This document shows, one piece after another, positions 1-6,042 of a stretch of 7,637 nt of DNA; within the stretch, counting starts at the first letter, position 1, and each line of letters starts with the position of its first letter. The stretch comes from an uncultured Collinsella sp. (GTDB lineage: Bacteria > Actinomycetota > Coriobacteriia > Coriobacteriales > Coriobacteriaceae): positions 1 to 7,637 of the forward strand of contig CAJLAN010000072.1 of NCBI GenBank assembly GCA_905204635.1, given 5' to 3'. The position numbers were made by a program, and so were the translations under genes. A model generated the notes under the pieces. That model was given only the letters and a program-made list of their open reading frames with translations, did no database searches and had not been told where the DNA came from.

Positions 1-73
1 CTGTGGTGACGGAGAACGTCCCTCCCAACGCGGTGGTGGCCGGAACCCCCGCCAGGATCATCAAGATGAAGGA
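1..73 (+). other. C-terminal tail of a hexapeptide-repeat acyltransferase, fused in frame to GlmM
   Basis: The first codons read VTENVPPNAVVAGTPARIIK. This is the typical last turn and C-terminal extension of left-handed beta-helix acetyltransferases (maltose O-acetyltransferase, serine acetyltransferase and DapH-like enzymes: V-P-x-N-x-V-V-A-G-x-P-A-R-x-I-K). GlmM has nothing like it. The join lies around bases 60-80; the exact point is uncertain because both partners could supply the Lys-Asp-Ala stretch. It may be a genuine deletion fusion or a metagenome-assembly chimera; the window does not extend far enough left to decide. The rest of the acetyltransferase lies outside. Confidence 0.65.
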
Positions 74-956
74 CGCCCGCAAGGCATACGTCGACCACGC
101 TATCGATACGCTTGATGGCCTGAGGCTCGACGGCCTGGTCGTTGCCGTCGACTGCGGTCACGGTGCTTCCTGCCAGACTACGCCCGCCGCGCTGCAGCGC
201 CTGGGTGCCACGGTGCATGCCATCAACACCGATTACTGCGGCACTGACATTAACGTTGAGTGCGGCTCTACGCACCTCGAGCCCCTGCGCGAGCTCGTGC
301 TGCGCACCCATGCCGATATCGGCCTGGCCCACGACGGCGACGCCGACCGCGTGCTGTTCGTGGACAGCGAGGGCAATGAGATCGACGGCGACTACATTTT
401 GGCTATCTGCGGTTCTGACCTTGCCGCTCGCGGCAAGCTCGCCAACTCCGAGATCGTCTCGACCGTCATGTGCAACCTGGGCTTCTCCATCGCTATGAAG
501 GAGCAGGGCTTCGAGATGGTTCAGACCGCCGTGGGCGACCGCTACGTTCTGGAGCGCATGCTCGCGGACGGCGCCGTCATCGGCGGCGAACAGTCCGGCC
601 ACATCATCTTCCTGGAGCACAACACCACCGGTGACGGCCTGGTGACGGCTCTGCAGCTGCTGGCCGTGCTCAAGCGCACCGGTCGTACCCTCACCGATCT
701 TGCCGGCATCATGAAGAAGTACCCGCAGGTACTCGTCAACGTGCATTCCGACAACAAGGCTGGTCTGGACGATTGCCAGCCCATCTGGGATGCCGTCGCT
801 GCTGCCGAGAAGGAGCTTGACGGCCGCGGCCGCATTCTGGTGCGACCGAGCGGTACCGAGCCGCTGGTCCGCGTGATGGCCGAGGCCGAGACGCACGAGC
901 TGACCCAGCGCGTTGTTGACGATATCGTCGAGGTTGTCAAGCGCGAACTTCCCTAA
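1..956 (+). CDS. glmM: Phosphoglucosamine mutase GlmM, 5' partial, C-terminal two-thirds, with a foreign N-terminal tail
   Basis: GlmM interconverts glucosamine-6-phosphate and glucosamine-1-phosphate in the cytoplasm, on the way to UDP-GlcNAc for peptidoglycan. The frame is open from the window edge to TAA at 954-956. Counting from the GTG at base 3 as residue 1, the GlmM match runs from about residue 24 to 317. It shows the metal-binding loop DGDADR (111-116), the sugar-binding loop GGEQSGH (194-200) and the phosphate loop RPSGTEP (281-287). Family members are about 450 residues long. Domain I, with the catalytic phosphoserine loop, is absent, so this product could not be an active mutase by itself. 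Residues 1-23 look like the tail of a hexapeptide acetyltransferase rather than GlmM (see the separate entry). No terminator is visible between this stop and the next gene, whose ATG is 71 bases on. The identity of the GlmM part is secure; whether the fusion is real is not. Confidence 0.9.
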   Translation, partial: VVTENVPPNAVVAGTPARIIKMKDARKAYVDHAIDTLDGLRLDGLVVAVDCGHGASCQTTPAALQRLGATVHAINTDYCGTDINVECGSTHLEPLRELVLRTHADIGLAHDGDADRVLFVDSEGNEIDGDYILAICGSDLAARGKLANSEIVSTVMCNLGFSIAMKEQGFEMVQTAVGDRYVLERMLADGAVIGGEQSGHIIFLEHNTTGDGLVTALQLLAVLKRTGRTLTDLAGIMKKYPQVLVNVHSDNKAGLDDCQPIWDAVAAAEKELDGRGRILVRPSGTEPLVRVMAEAETHELTQRVVDDIVEVVKRELP

Positions 957-1027
957 TGGTCAAAAACCGTTGCCAAGTGGTAAACTGTTAAGGTTATTTT
1001 GATTGATTGGTATGTCCGAGGGGGAGC
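957..1027 (+). promoter_or_regulatory. Candidate promoter and RBS of the EIIA gene
   Basis: The 71-base gap after glmM has an extended -10-like element, TGG followed by TAAACT (978-986), which fits the TANNNT pattern of actinobacterial promoters; TGGTCA (957-962) is a poor -35 at 18 bases. A second reading is TTGCCA (970-975) with GTTATT (993-998). Neither is strong. A purine-rich GAGGGGGA (1018-1025) lies just before the ATG at 1028 and is a convincing ribosome binding site. Confidence 0.4.
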
Positions 1028-1525
1028 ATGTTCACTAAAGTCCTAAGGTCTTTTGGTATGCGTGGTCGAGTCCTTACGCTGGATGCTCCCATCTCGGGCG
1101 ATGTCATTCCGCTTTCCGAGGTAAACGACCAGACGTTTGCCACCGGCCTTTTGGGCCAGGGCGTGGCGATTCGGCCCACCGGAACGCGTGTGATTGCACC
1201 GGCTGATGCCAAGGTCGAGGCCATTTTTCCCACGGGACACGCTGTTGCGCTTAACACGGTCGATGGCCTGGACGTGCTCATCCACGTTGGTTTGGACACT
1301 GTTCAGCTCGAGGGCAAGCACTTTACCGTACATGCGCAAGTGGGTGACATCGTCCATAAGGGCGATGTACTCATTGAGTTCGATCGCGAGGCAATTGCTG
1401 CCGAGGGCTACGATGTGACGGTTCCCATCTTGGTGTGTAACTCCGTTGAGTTCTCGAGTATCAAGGGCTCCGTTGGCGTGCATGTCGAAGAGATGGACCA
1501 GCTCATCGTTGCTCGCGAGCGCTAG
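1028..1525 (+). CDS. PTS sugar transporter subunit EIIA, glucose family (Crr-like)
   Basis: This 165-residue protein is a stand-alone EIIA of the glucose/GlcNAc PTS family. It accepts phosphate from HPr on a histidine and passes it to an EIIB domain of a sugar permease, in the cytoplasm. Family signatures are the substrate-side histidine in GHAVAL (His71) and the phospho-accepting histidine in LIHVGLDTVQLEG (His86), equivalent to His75 and His90 of E. coli EIIAGlc. APISGDVIPL near residues 19-29 and KGDVLIEFD (111-119) match the usual beta-strand framework. The frame opens further upstream at TTG 1007, but I chose ATG 1028 because GAGGGGGA sits immediately before it and the length then matches E. 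coli Crr (about 169). No EIIB or EIIC is in the window, so the sugar is not defined; nagB downstream suggests glucosamine or GlcNAc. I leave the symbol blank because a regulatory Crr role is unproven in this lineage. Confidence 0.93.
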   Translation: MFTKVLRSFGMRGRVLTLDAPISGDVIPLSEVNDQTFATGLLGQGVAIRPTGTRVIAPADAKVEAIFPTGHAVALNTVDGLDVLIHVGLDTVQLEGKHFTVHAQVGDIVHKGDVLIEFDREAIAAEGYDVTVPILVCNSVEFSSIKGSVGVHVEEMDQLIVARER

Positions 1526-1547
1526 CAAGTGCACGTGGCCATTAGCC

Positions 1548-1553
1548 TACAAT
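1548..1553 (+). promoter_or_regulatory. Candidate -10 element for the nagB leader transcript
   Basis: TACAAT (1548-1553) matches the -10 consensus at five of six bases and lies just after the EIIA stop. No good -35 lies 16-19 bases upstream. If used, transcription would start near 1560, a few bases before the first leader hairpin (1566-1599), so the RNA would begin with that structure. Low to moderate confidence. Confidence 0.35.
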
Positions 1554-1559
1554 TCAAAC

Positions 1560-1790
1560 ACGTTTACGGAGGGCGCCCTTGAAAGAGGACGCCCTCCGTG
1601 GCAAGATGGGAAACGTCCGAGGCTAAACAGCTTCGGGTCACCGTGGACGGGCAGGGGCCTCGACGCGGCTAGACACGAGACACATACATTACGCGACCTC
1701 GCCCTGGTGGCCGCACACGTTGGTTGCGGCCGACGCGGGCCGCGGGCAAGTGCTTGTAAGGGAGCCTTGCCTCTCTTGTACGAGAAAGGA
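1560..1790 (+). ncRNA. Structured leader RNA or independent ncRNA upstream of nagB (unidentified)
   Basis: These bases between EIIA and nagB carry no gene but several helices. (1) ACGGAGGGCG (1566-1575) pairs perfectly with 1590-1599, and the inside can extend as CCUU/GAGG around a GAAA loop. No U-run follows, so it is not a terminator. (2) CGUC (1614-1617) plus GAGGC (1619-1623) pair with GCCUC (1657-1661) plus GACG (1662-1665), nine pairs with one bulged C. (3) GGCCGCA (1709-1715) pairs with UGCGGCC (1725-1731). (4) GGCAAG (1745-1750) pairs with CUUGCC (1766-1771), extended inside by GCUU/GGAGC-type pairs. (5) UCUC/GAGA (1772-1775 with 1782-1785) touches the nagB RBS. A repeat GGCTARACA occurs at 1621-1629 and 1667-1675. 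The low-helix part 1600-1700 has the look of a conserved RNA core. It could be a cis-regulatory leader or a raiA-type ncRNA; I cannot assign a family by eye. Confidence 0.55.
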
Positions 1791-1796
1791 CGCGTA

Positions 1797-2525
1797 ATGA
1801 AGATCATTAAAGCTAAAGACTACGAGGATATGAGCCGCAAGGCCGCCAATATCATCTCGGCGCAGGTTATCCTCAAGCCCGACTGTGTGCTGGGCCTTGC
1901 CACCGGTTCCACCCCGATCGGTGCCTACAAGCAGCTCGCTGCTTGGTACGAGAAGGGCGACGTCGACTTTGCCGAGGTCAGCACCTACAACCTGGACGAG
2001 TATCGCGGCCTTTCGCACGACGATCCCCAGAGCTATCACTACTTCATGCGTGAGAACTTCTTCGATCACATCAACATCGACCTGAACAACACGCATGTGC
2101 CCGACGGTTCCAACCCCGACGCTGCCGCTGCCTGCTCTGAGTACGACAAGATCGTCGCCGAGGCCGGTTACCCGGATCTGCAGCTGCTCGGTATTGGCAA
2201 CAACGGTCACATCGGCTTCAACGAGCCCGATGACCACTTCTCCAAGGGCACGCACTGCGTCGACCTCACCGAGAGCACCATTCAGGCTAACAGCCGCCTG
2301 TTCGACAGCATTGACGATGTTCCCCGTCAGGCCTACACCATGGGTACCCAGACCATCATGTATGCCCGCATGATCCTGGTCGTCGCCAATGGCGAGGCCA
2401 AGGCTCAGGCCGTGCATGACATGTGCTATGGTCCGGTTACGCCCGAGTGCCCGGCTTCGATCCTGCAGCTGCACACCAACTGCGTTGTCGTTGCCGACGA
2501 GGCCGCCCTTTCGCTCTGCAAGTAG
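1797..2525 (+). CDS. nagB: Glucosamine-6-phosphate deaminase
   Basis: NagB converts glucosamine-6-phosphate to fructose-6-phosphate and ammonia in the cytoplasm, feeding amino-sugar carbon into glycolysis. The 242-residue length equals that of the short (Bacillus-type) enzymes. Visible motifs are the phosphate-binding loop ATGSTP (35-40), NLDEY with the proton-relay Asp67 (65-69), and GIGNNGHIGFNEP (132-144) with His138 and Glu143. Asn136 occupies the position of E. coli Asp141, as is usual in the short forms. The start is ATG 1797, with AGAAAGGA ending seven bases upstream; the frame stays open through the leader into the EIIA gene, but that part is non-coding. Codons end mostly in C or G, suggesting high expression. 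It follows a long structured leader and ends in a strong terminator, so it is probably transcribed on its own or with EIIA. NagB opposes the GlmS/GlmM synthesis route, so its control matters for wall-precursor balance. Confidence 0.96.
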   Translation: MKIIKAKDYEDMSRKAANIISAQVILKPDCVLGLATGSTPIGAYKQLAAWYEKGDVDFAEVSTYNLDEYRGLSHDDPQSYHYFMRENFFDHINIDLNNTHVPDGSNPDAAAACSEYDKIVAEAGYPDLQLLGIGNNGHIGFNEPDDHFSKGTHCVDLTESTIQANSRLFDSIDDVPRQAYTMGTQTIMYARMILVVANGEAKAQAVHDMCYGPVTPECPASILQLHTNCVVVADEAALSLCK

Positions 2526-2557
2526 CGCGAATCCTGCAGCTCGACATAGCCTTGCCT

Positions 2558-2586
2558 AAGGCCTCCGCTTTGCGGGGGCCTTTTTG
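2558..2586 (+). terminator. Rho-independent terminator of nagB
   Basis: AAGGCCTCCGC (2558-2568), a TTT loop and GCGGGGGCCTT (2572-2582) form an 11-pair stem with one G-U wobble, ending in the T5 run at 2581-2585. It starts 33 bases after the nagB stop and separates nagB from the regulator gene. Confidence 0.95.
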
Positions 2587-2609
2587 CTATCCCTTTTTGC
2601 CCACTTGAC

Positions 2610-2626
2610 CAAAAACTTGCCGCAAG
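2610..2626. repeat. 14-bp direct repeat CAAAAACTTGCCGC, copy 1, within an inverted repeat
   Basis: CAAAAACTTGCCGC at 2610-2623 recurs exactly at 2856-2869. In this copy the motif continues into CTTGC-C-GCAAG (2616-2626), a perfect dyad of five pairs around one base, as expected for an operator bound by a dimer. Confidence 0.7.
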
Positions 2627-2855
2627 CTTGACGAATGCCGGATGTCCAACAGCTTGATTCATTCTATACCAGATTCTATGCAAAAATGCCACTAGAAGGT
2701 CGTAGACGGTAGCGGGTGCTAGGCGAGTTGAATGACATGGCTGAACCTTGTTCATCTGCGTTACACTGCCGCTTAGATGGGACAAGCTGACAAGCTCATT
2801 TACCTGCTTAAAGACCGATTAGTCGGGGGATTAATAACAATCGGCCCTCGCTGTA

Positions 2856-2869
2856 CAAAAACTTGCCGC
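2856..2869. repeat. 14-bp direct repeat CAAAAACTTGCCGC, copy 2
   Basis: Exact second copy of the 14-mer, starting 246 bases after copy 1 and ending 104 bases before the regulator start. It is followed by TTGCG rather than AAG, so the dyad of copy 1 is not preserved. Confidence 0.7.
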
Positions 2870-2924
2870 TTGCGTACCAAAAGACAACCTAAAACACAAG
2901 GTCGCTCTATTCATAGCGCGGCTT

Positions 2925-2953
2925 GTATGGTCTTGCGGCTACAGTGTCCATAC
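2925..2953. repeat. Inverted repeat GTATGG / CCATAC in front of the regulator gene
   Basis: GTATGG (2925-2930) and CCATAC (2948-2953) are exact complements separated by 17 bases. They end nine bases before the RBS, so they could be an operator over the promoter or an RNA hairpin in the 5' leader. Twenty bases between half-site centres-scale spacing is compatible with either. No function can be assigned from sequence. Confidence 0.45.
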
Positions 2954-2973
2954 GGTCGAGTTGAGGAGCGGGC

Positions 2974-5973
2974 ATGGTAAACGATTTGAGCAGTATAGAT
3001 GAGCTCGAGCTGATGCCTCTGGGCGGAGGCTATATGGTGCGACGCGAACGCTTGATGAATGAGCTTATCGCCAAGGGCCGAAAGGCCGGCATCGTGGTTC
3101 TTTATGCGCCCGATGGGTTTGGGAAGACCTCGGTGCTGCTGCAGTACACCCATGAGGTTAAAAGCGACCCGACGCGAGGCCCCGTGCGGATTATCGAGGC
3201 CGATCGCGCCATTGGGCGCGAGGTGTTTATGCAGCTCGAGGTGGTTACCGAAGAACTCAAAGACAAACCGCACTCCCTTATCGCGATTGATAATGTGCCA
3301 AACCTCGATCAGCGCGATACCGAAGACCTCATCGACAGGATTCGCGGCCTGCGCGCTATGGGGGTGGGGGTCTTTATCTCCTGCCGTCCTTCAAATCGTC
3401 AGCTGATTCATGGGCTGGGCGATTCGGTTAAGATCAATGCGCAGATGCTCAAGGTGCATGCCTATGAGTATTCGGCGTGGGCATCGGCGTTTTCGATCAG
3501 CACATCGCTCGACTTTTATCAGCTCACGCAGGGCGTGCCCGAGCTGGTTTCGGCATTGCAGACGGGTCTGTATGGCCAAGGCGACGTAGCCGGTCTGCTC
3601 GAAAACGAGATTGTCAACGTATATGGCGCGGCACTTGTCGATCTGGCTTCGCTCGACAATAACGCGCTGTTTTGCGTGGCATGTCTCATGGTTTTGATGG
3701 GCGAGGGCAATATCGCGGAACTCGAGGCCTGCGGGGTGAGGCTGTCGATGGTCGACCAGTCCTACTTTGTACGCGACTACCCGATCTTTGGCTTGGATCC
3801 CGCCGAGCGGAGTTTTACGTGTCTGGGCACGGAGGATAACGGACGCTTGCGTTTGCGTAAGTTGGTGGCCGAGGTTCGCCCCGAACTTGTTCCGAGGGCG
3901 GCCCGGATTTTGCTTAAGGCGGGCCGATGCGATGCGGCGATGGACCTGGCGGACGCCTTTTTGGACCGTGAAGCGGTCCTTGAACTTGCTGGGCAGTATG
4001 GGGTCGATCTTGCTCTGACGGGGCACGGGGCCGATATCTGCCGAGCAGCGCTGGGCACGATTGATGCCGACGATCCGGCTCCAGAGCCAACGCCCGCCGA
4101 GGCGCTTGGCGTATATCTGGCAGCGGTCAGCGTGTCCAATACAAAGCTTGCTCGCTATATGGCATCGGTCATCGAGCGCGGGGGCGAACGGGCGGCCTGC
4201 GAAATAGACCCTATTTCATGGAGGGTGGCCCAGACACTGACGGCTGTTTGCTATGGGGACAACGGGCTTGGGCTTCCTACGAACCTGGCCGTGCCAGAAA
4301 TCGAGACATCCCATACCGCACTCGACATGCTGTCCGCGCATATCGAGGTCAAGCGCTGCCTGACCGAGCGGGGAGATGACGGCGGCGTTTTGCAGCAGCT
4401 CAAAACGAGCAAGGCCTACGACTGCGAGCTCGACATCGCGGGGATTGTTATACGGGCCGATAGCATGCTGGTGGAGCTCTTTGACGGGTCGTTTGCGGGA
4501 ACCGACGAGCGCGACGACGAGATGACGGTGGTGCGGGAGGCGCTCGACGTACGTGGGCTTAAGGCGATGGCTATCTGGGTGCGCATGGTGTTGGCGGCAC
4601 GGCGGCTCCTTTCCGGCTTGCCGGTAACCGACGACGCGGCGTTCAACGAGCTCGATCGTTTCGCCGTGCGCATGCGCGACAACCAGATTCAGCTGTTTGG
4701 CCTGTTGCTAGAAGGTTGGCAGTCACTGGCAGAGGGACGGCCGGTTAATGCAAAATTCCGTGCGGTCCAAGTGCTCAAACTTGCCGAGGAGTCGATTGCG
4801 TACATGCGCGATAACGCATTGCTGCTGGAGCGCGCGGCATATCTGCGTAACACTTCGATGGTTTCGGTACGCGAGGAAGCGGAGCTACTCGATATAAGCC
4901 AGACGCAGGTTGGTGGCGCAGAAGCCTGGATGGTGGCGCTGCATTTGGCCTGTGCGGGCCGAGACAGCGACCTTGCGGCCTGGATGTCCATGAATCGCGC
5001 GGGGATTCTAGAACCATCGTATCGGCTCTTTGCGCGCCTTGCCATGCATTGTCTGGGCGAGCCGGCGGGCAGGATACGCAAGAAGCTTCCCGTGCGCGAG
5101 CTGTCGCGGTACTCGCTGCGCGACGATTTGGAAGGGGAGGGCGAGCGCCTGTTCCAAGCCGGCGAGGTTGAAGCCGTTGATACCATCGACCATATCGAGA
5201 TTCGCATGTTTGGTGCGTTTCGCGCCGAGCGCGACGGGTTTCCCATCACGGATAAGATGTGGCGCCGCAAGAAGGCGGCGACGCTTGCCGAGCGGCTTGC
5301 GCTGGGCATGGATGCGCTCGTCGACCGCGAGACGCTGGCCATGGAACTGTGGCCCCATGCCGAGTTCAATAGCGCCCGCAATAACCTGTACTCGACGATA
5401 TCGCGCTTGCGGTCGGCTTTGGGGCCGACGCCGGATGGCAAGTCGTGTGTGCTCATCCAAAATGAATGCATCGGACTCAACGGCGACTACGTCAAGACCG
5501 ATGTACGGCTGTTTGACCAGATAAGCCGCGAGGTTTTGGGAAATCGCACGGGTGCGCGCGGGCCCCATTTAGTTGAACTGTGCCTTAAGATTGAGCAGCT
5601 TTATGCCGGACCGCTGTATGTTCCCAATGGCTGTAATCCTACCTACTTTTTGCGTATGCGACGCATTATGCAGTCAAAGTACATCGATTGCATGATTAAG
5701 GGAGCAAATGCCGCTCTAGAAGAAAACGATCTGCAGTCGGCGATTTGGCTGGCGGAGTCGGGGCTTCGGCAGGAAACGGCGCGCGAGGATATGGTGCGCT
5801 GCGCCATGCGCGTCTACAGTGCGGCGGGGCGGCGGCGCGATATCGTCGAGCTATACAGCGGGCATATGCACCACCTGAGGGAGCAGGTCAATGGCGTGCC
5901 CGAGCCCGAGACGCGGCGTCTATACGAGCGCTTGGTGGAGGGGCGGCTCAATCGCGTGCTGGTCGAGCGATAA
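2974..5973 (+). CDS. Large transcriptional regulator: N-terminal STAND-type ATPase, helical middle, C-terminal winged helix and BTAD domain
   Basis: This 999-residue cytoplasmic protein is probably an ATP-dependent, signal-responsive transcription regulator. Residues 45-52 (APDGFGKT) are a Walker A loop, LIAIDN (102-107) a Walker B strand with Asp106, ISCRP (135-139) an arginine sensor-like strand, and GVPELV (187-192) the GxP motif of STAND ATPases such as MalT. Residues about 210-735 are mainly helical, consistent with a TPR-like sensing region. From about 741 to 838 lies an OmpR/SARP winged helix, with a recognition-helix region NSARNNLYSTISRLRSAL (799-816). A BTAD domain follows to about 985, ending in the typical GVPEPETRRLYERL. 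No membrane segment or signal peptide is seen. ATG 2974 has GAGGAG five bases upstream. AfsR-type regulators carry winged helix and BTAD first and ATPase after; here the order is reversed. Codons are less biased than in nagB. Ligand and targets are unknown. Confidence 0.88.
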   Translation: MVNDLSSIDELELMPLGGGYMVRRERLMNELIAKGRKAGIVVLYAPDGFGKTSVLLQYTHEVKSDPTRGPVRIIEADRAIGREVFMQLEVVTEELKDKPHSLIAIDNVPNLDQRDTEDLIDRIRGLRAMGVGVFISCRPSNRQLIHGLGDSVKINAQMLKVHAYEYSAWASAFSISTSLDFYQLTQGVPELVSALQTGLYGQGDVAGLLENEIVNVYGAALVDLASLDNNALFCVACLMVLMGEGNIAELEACGVRLSMVDQSYFVRDYPIFGLDPAERSFTCLGTEDNGRLRLRKLVAEVRPELVPRAARILLKAGRCDAAMDLADAFLDREAVLELAGQYGVDLALTGHGADICRAALGTIDADDPAPEPTPAEALGVYLAAVSVSNTKLARYMASVIERGGERAACEIDPISWRVAQTLTAVCYGDNGLGLPTNLAVPEIETSHTALDMLSAHIEVKRCLTERGDDGGVLQQLKTSKAYDCELDIAGIVIRADSMLVELFDGSFAGTDERDDEMTVVREALDVRGLKAMAIWVRMVLAARRLLSGLPVTDDAAFNELDRFAVRMRDNQIQLFGLLLEGWQSLAEGRPVNAKFRAVQVLKLAEESIAYMRDNALLLERAAYLRNTSMVSVREEAELLDISQTQVGGAEAWMVALHLACAGRDSDLAAWMSMNRAGILEPSYRLFARLAMHCLGEPAGRIRKKLPVRELSRYSLRDDLEGEGERLFQAGEVEAVDTIDHIEIRMFGAFRAERDGFPITDKMWRRKKAATLAERLALGMDALVDRETLAMELWPHAEFNSARNNLYSTISRLRSALGPTPDGKSCVLIQNECIGLNGDYVKTDVRLFDQISREVLGNRTGARGPHLVELCLKIEQLYAGPLYVPNGCNPTYFLRMRRIMQSKYIDCMIKGANAALEENDLQSAIWLAESGLRQETAREDMVRCAMRVYSAAGRRRDIVELYSGHMHHLREQVNGVPEPETRRLYERLVEGRLNRVLVER

Positions 5974-6005
5974 AAAACGGGCGCCCGAAGTACTTGGGCA
6001 CCCGT
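5972..6005 (-). terminator. Rho-independent terminator of yhbY (minus strand), overlapping the regulator stop codon
   Basis: Read on the minus strand, ACGGG (6005-6001), one mismatch and GCCC (5999-5996) pair with GGGC (5986-5983) and CCCGT (5981-5977), followed by T6 from the A-run at 5972-5977. That A-run also supplies two bases of the regulator's TAA stop. No T-run follows on the plus strand, so it is a clear terminator only for yhbY, though the hairpin may slow plus-strand transcription as well. Confidence 0.85.
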
Positions 6006-6042
6006 ATGCTTGCTATGTGTTGGCTTGCCGGATCATTGGCTC

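Larger units (their letters stand above)
2586..2973 (+). promoter_or_regulatory. 388-base intergenic region with repeats, presumed control region of the BTAD regulator
   Basis: No credible gene is present: the open frames here lack a ribosome binding site and family resemblance. It holds two copies of a 14-mer (2610-2623 and 2856-2869), a tandem octamer GACAAGCT (2781-2796), overlapping hairpins at 2815-2844 and an inverted repeat GTATGG/CCATAC (2925-2953). A weak promoter pair is TTGATT (2654-2659) with TATGCA (2677-2682), spacer 17. TACAGT (2940-2945) is another possible -10, without a clear -35. GAGGAG (2963-2968) is the RBS for ATG 2974. Confidence 0.5.

Noticed and set aside
1007..1027. 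TTG start for EIIA seven codons upstream
   Set aside because: It would place the strong GAGGGGGA ribosome binding site inside the coding region; ATG 1028 fits better.
1566..1599. Terminator of the EIIA gene
   Set aside because: The stem is strong, but no T-run follows on the plus strand, and on the minus strand there is no gene or clear T-run.
1446..1796. An N-terminal extension of NagB reaching back into the EIIA gene
   Set aside because: The frame is open, but the 117 extra residues have no family resemblance, overlap EIIA and the leader helices, and a good RBS and ATG at 1797 give the normal 242-residue enzyme.
1600..1796. glmS ribozyme, T-box or RNase P RNA
   Set aside because: The characteristic core sequences I would recognise for these families are not present.
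2777..2980. Small 67-residue protein before the regulator
   Set aside because: No RBS, odd composition, overlaps the regulator start and the inverted repeats; no recognisable family.
4689..5568. Long minus-strand open frames inside the regulator gene
   Set aside because: They are typical antisense frames in GC-rich coding DNA; serine/arginine-rich with no motifs, while the plus strand encodes the winged helix and BTAD.
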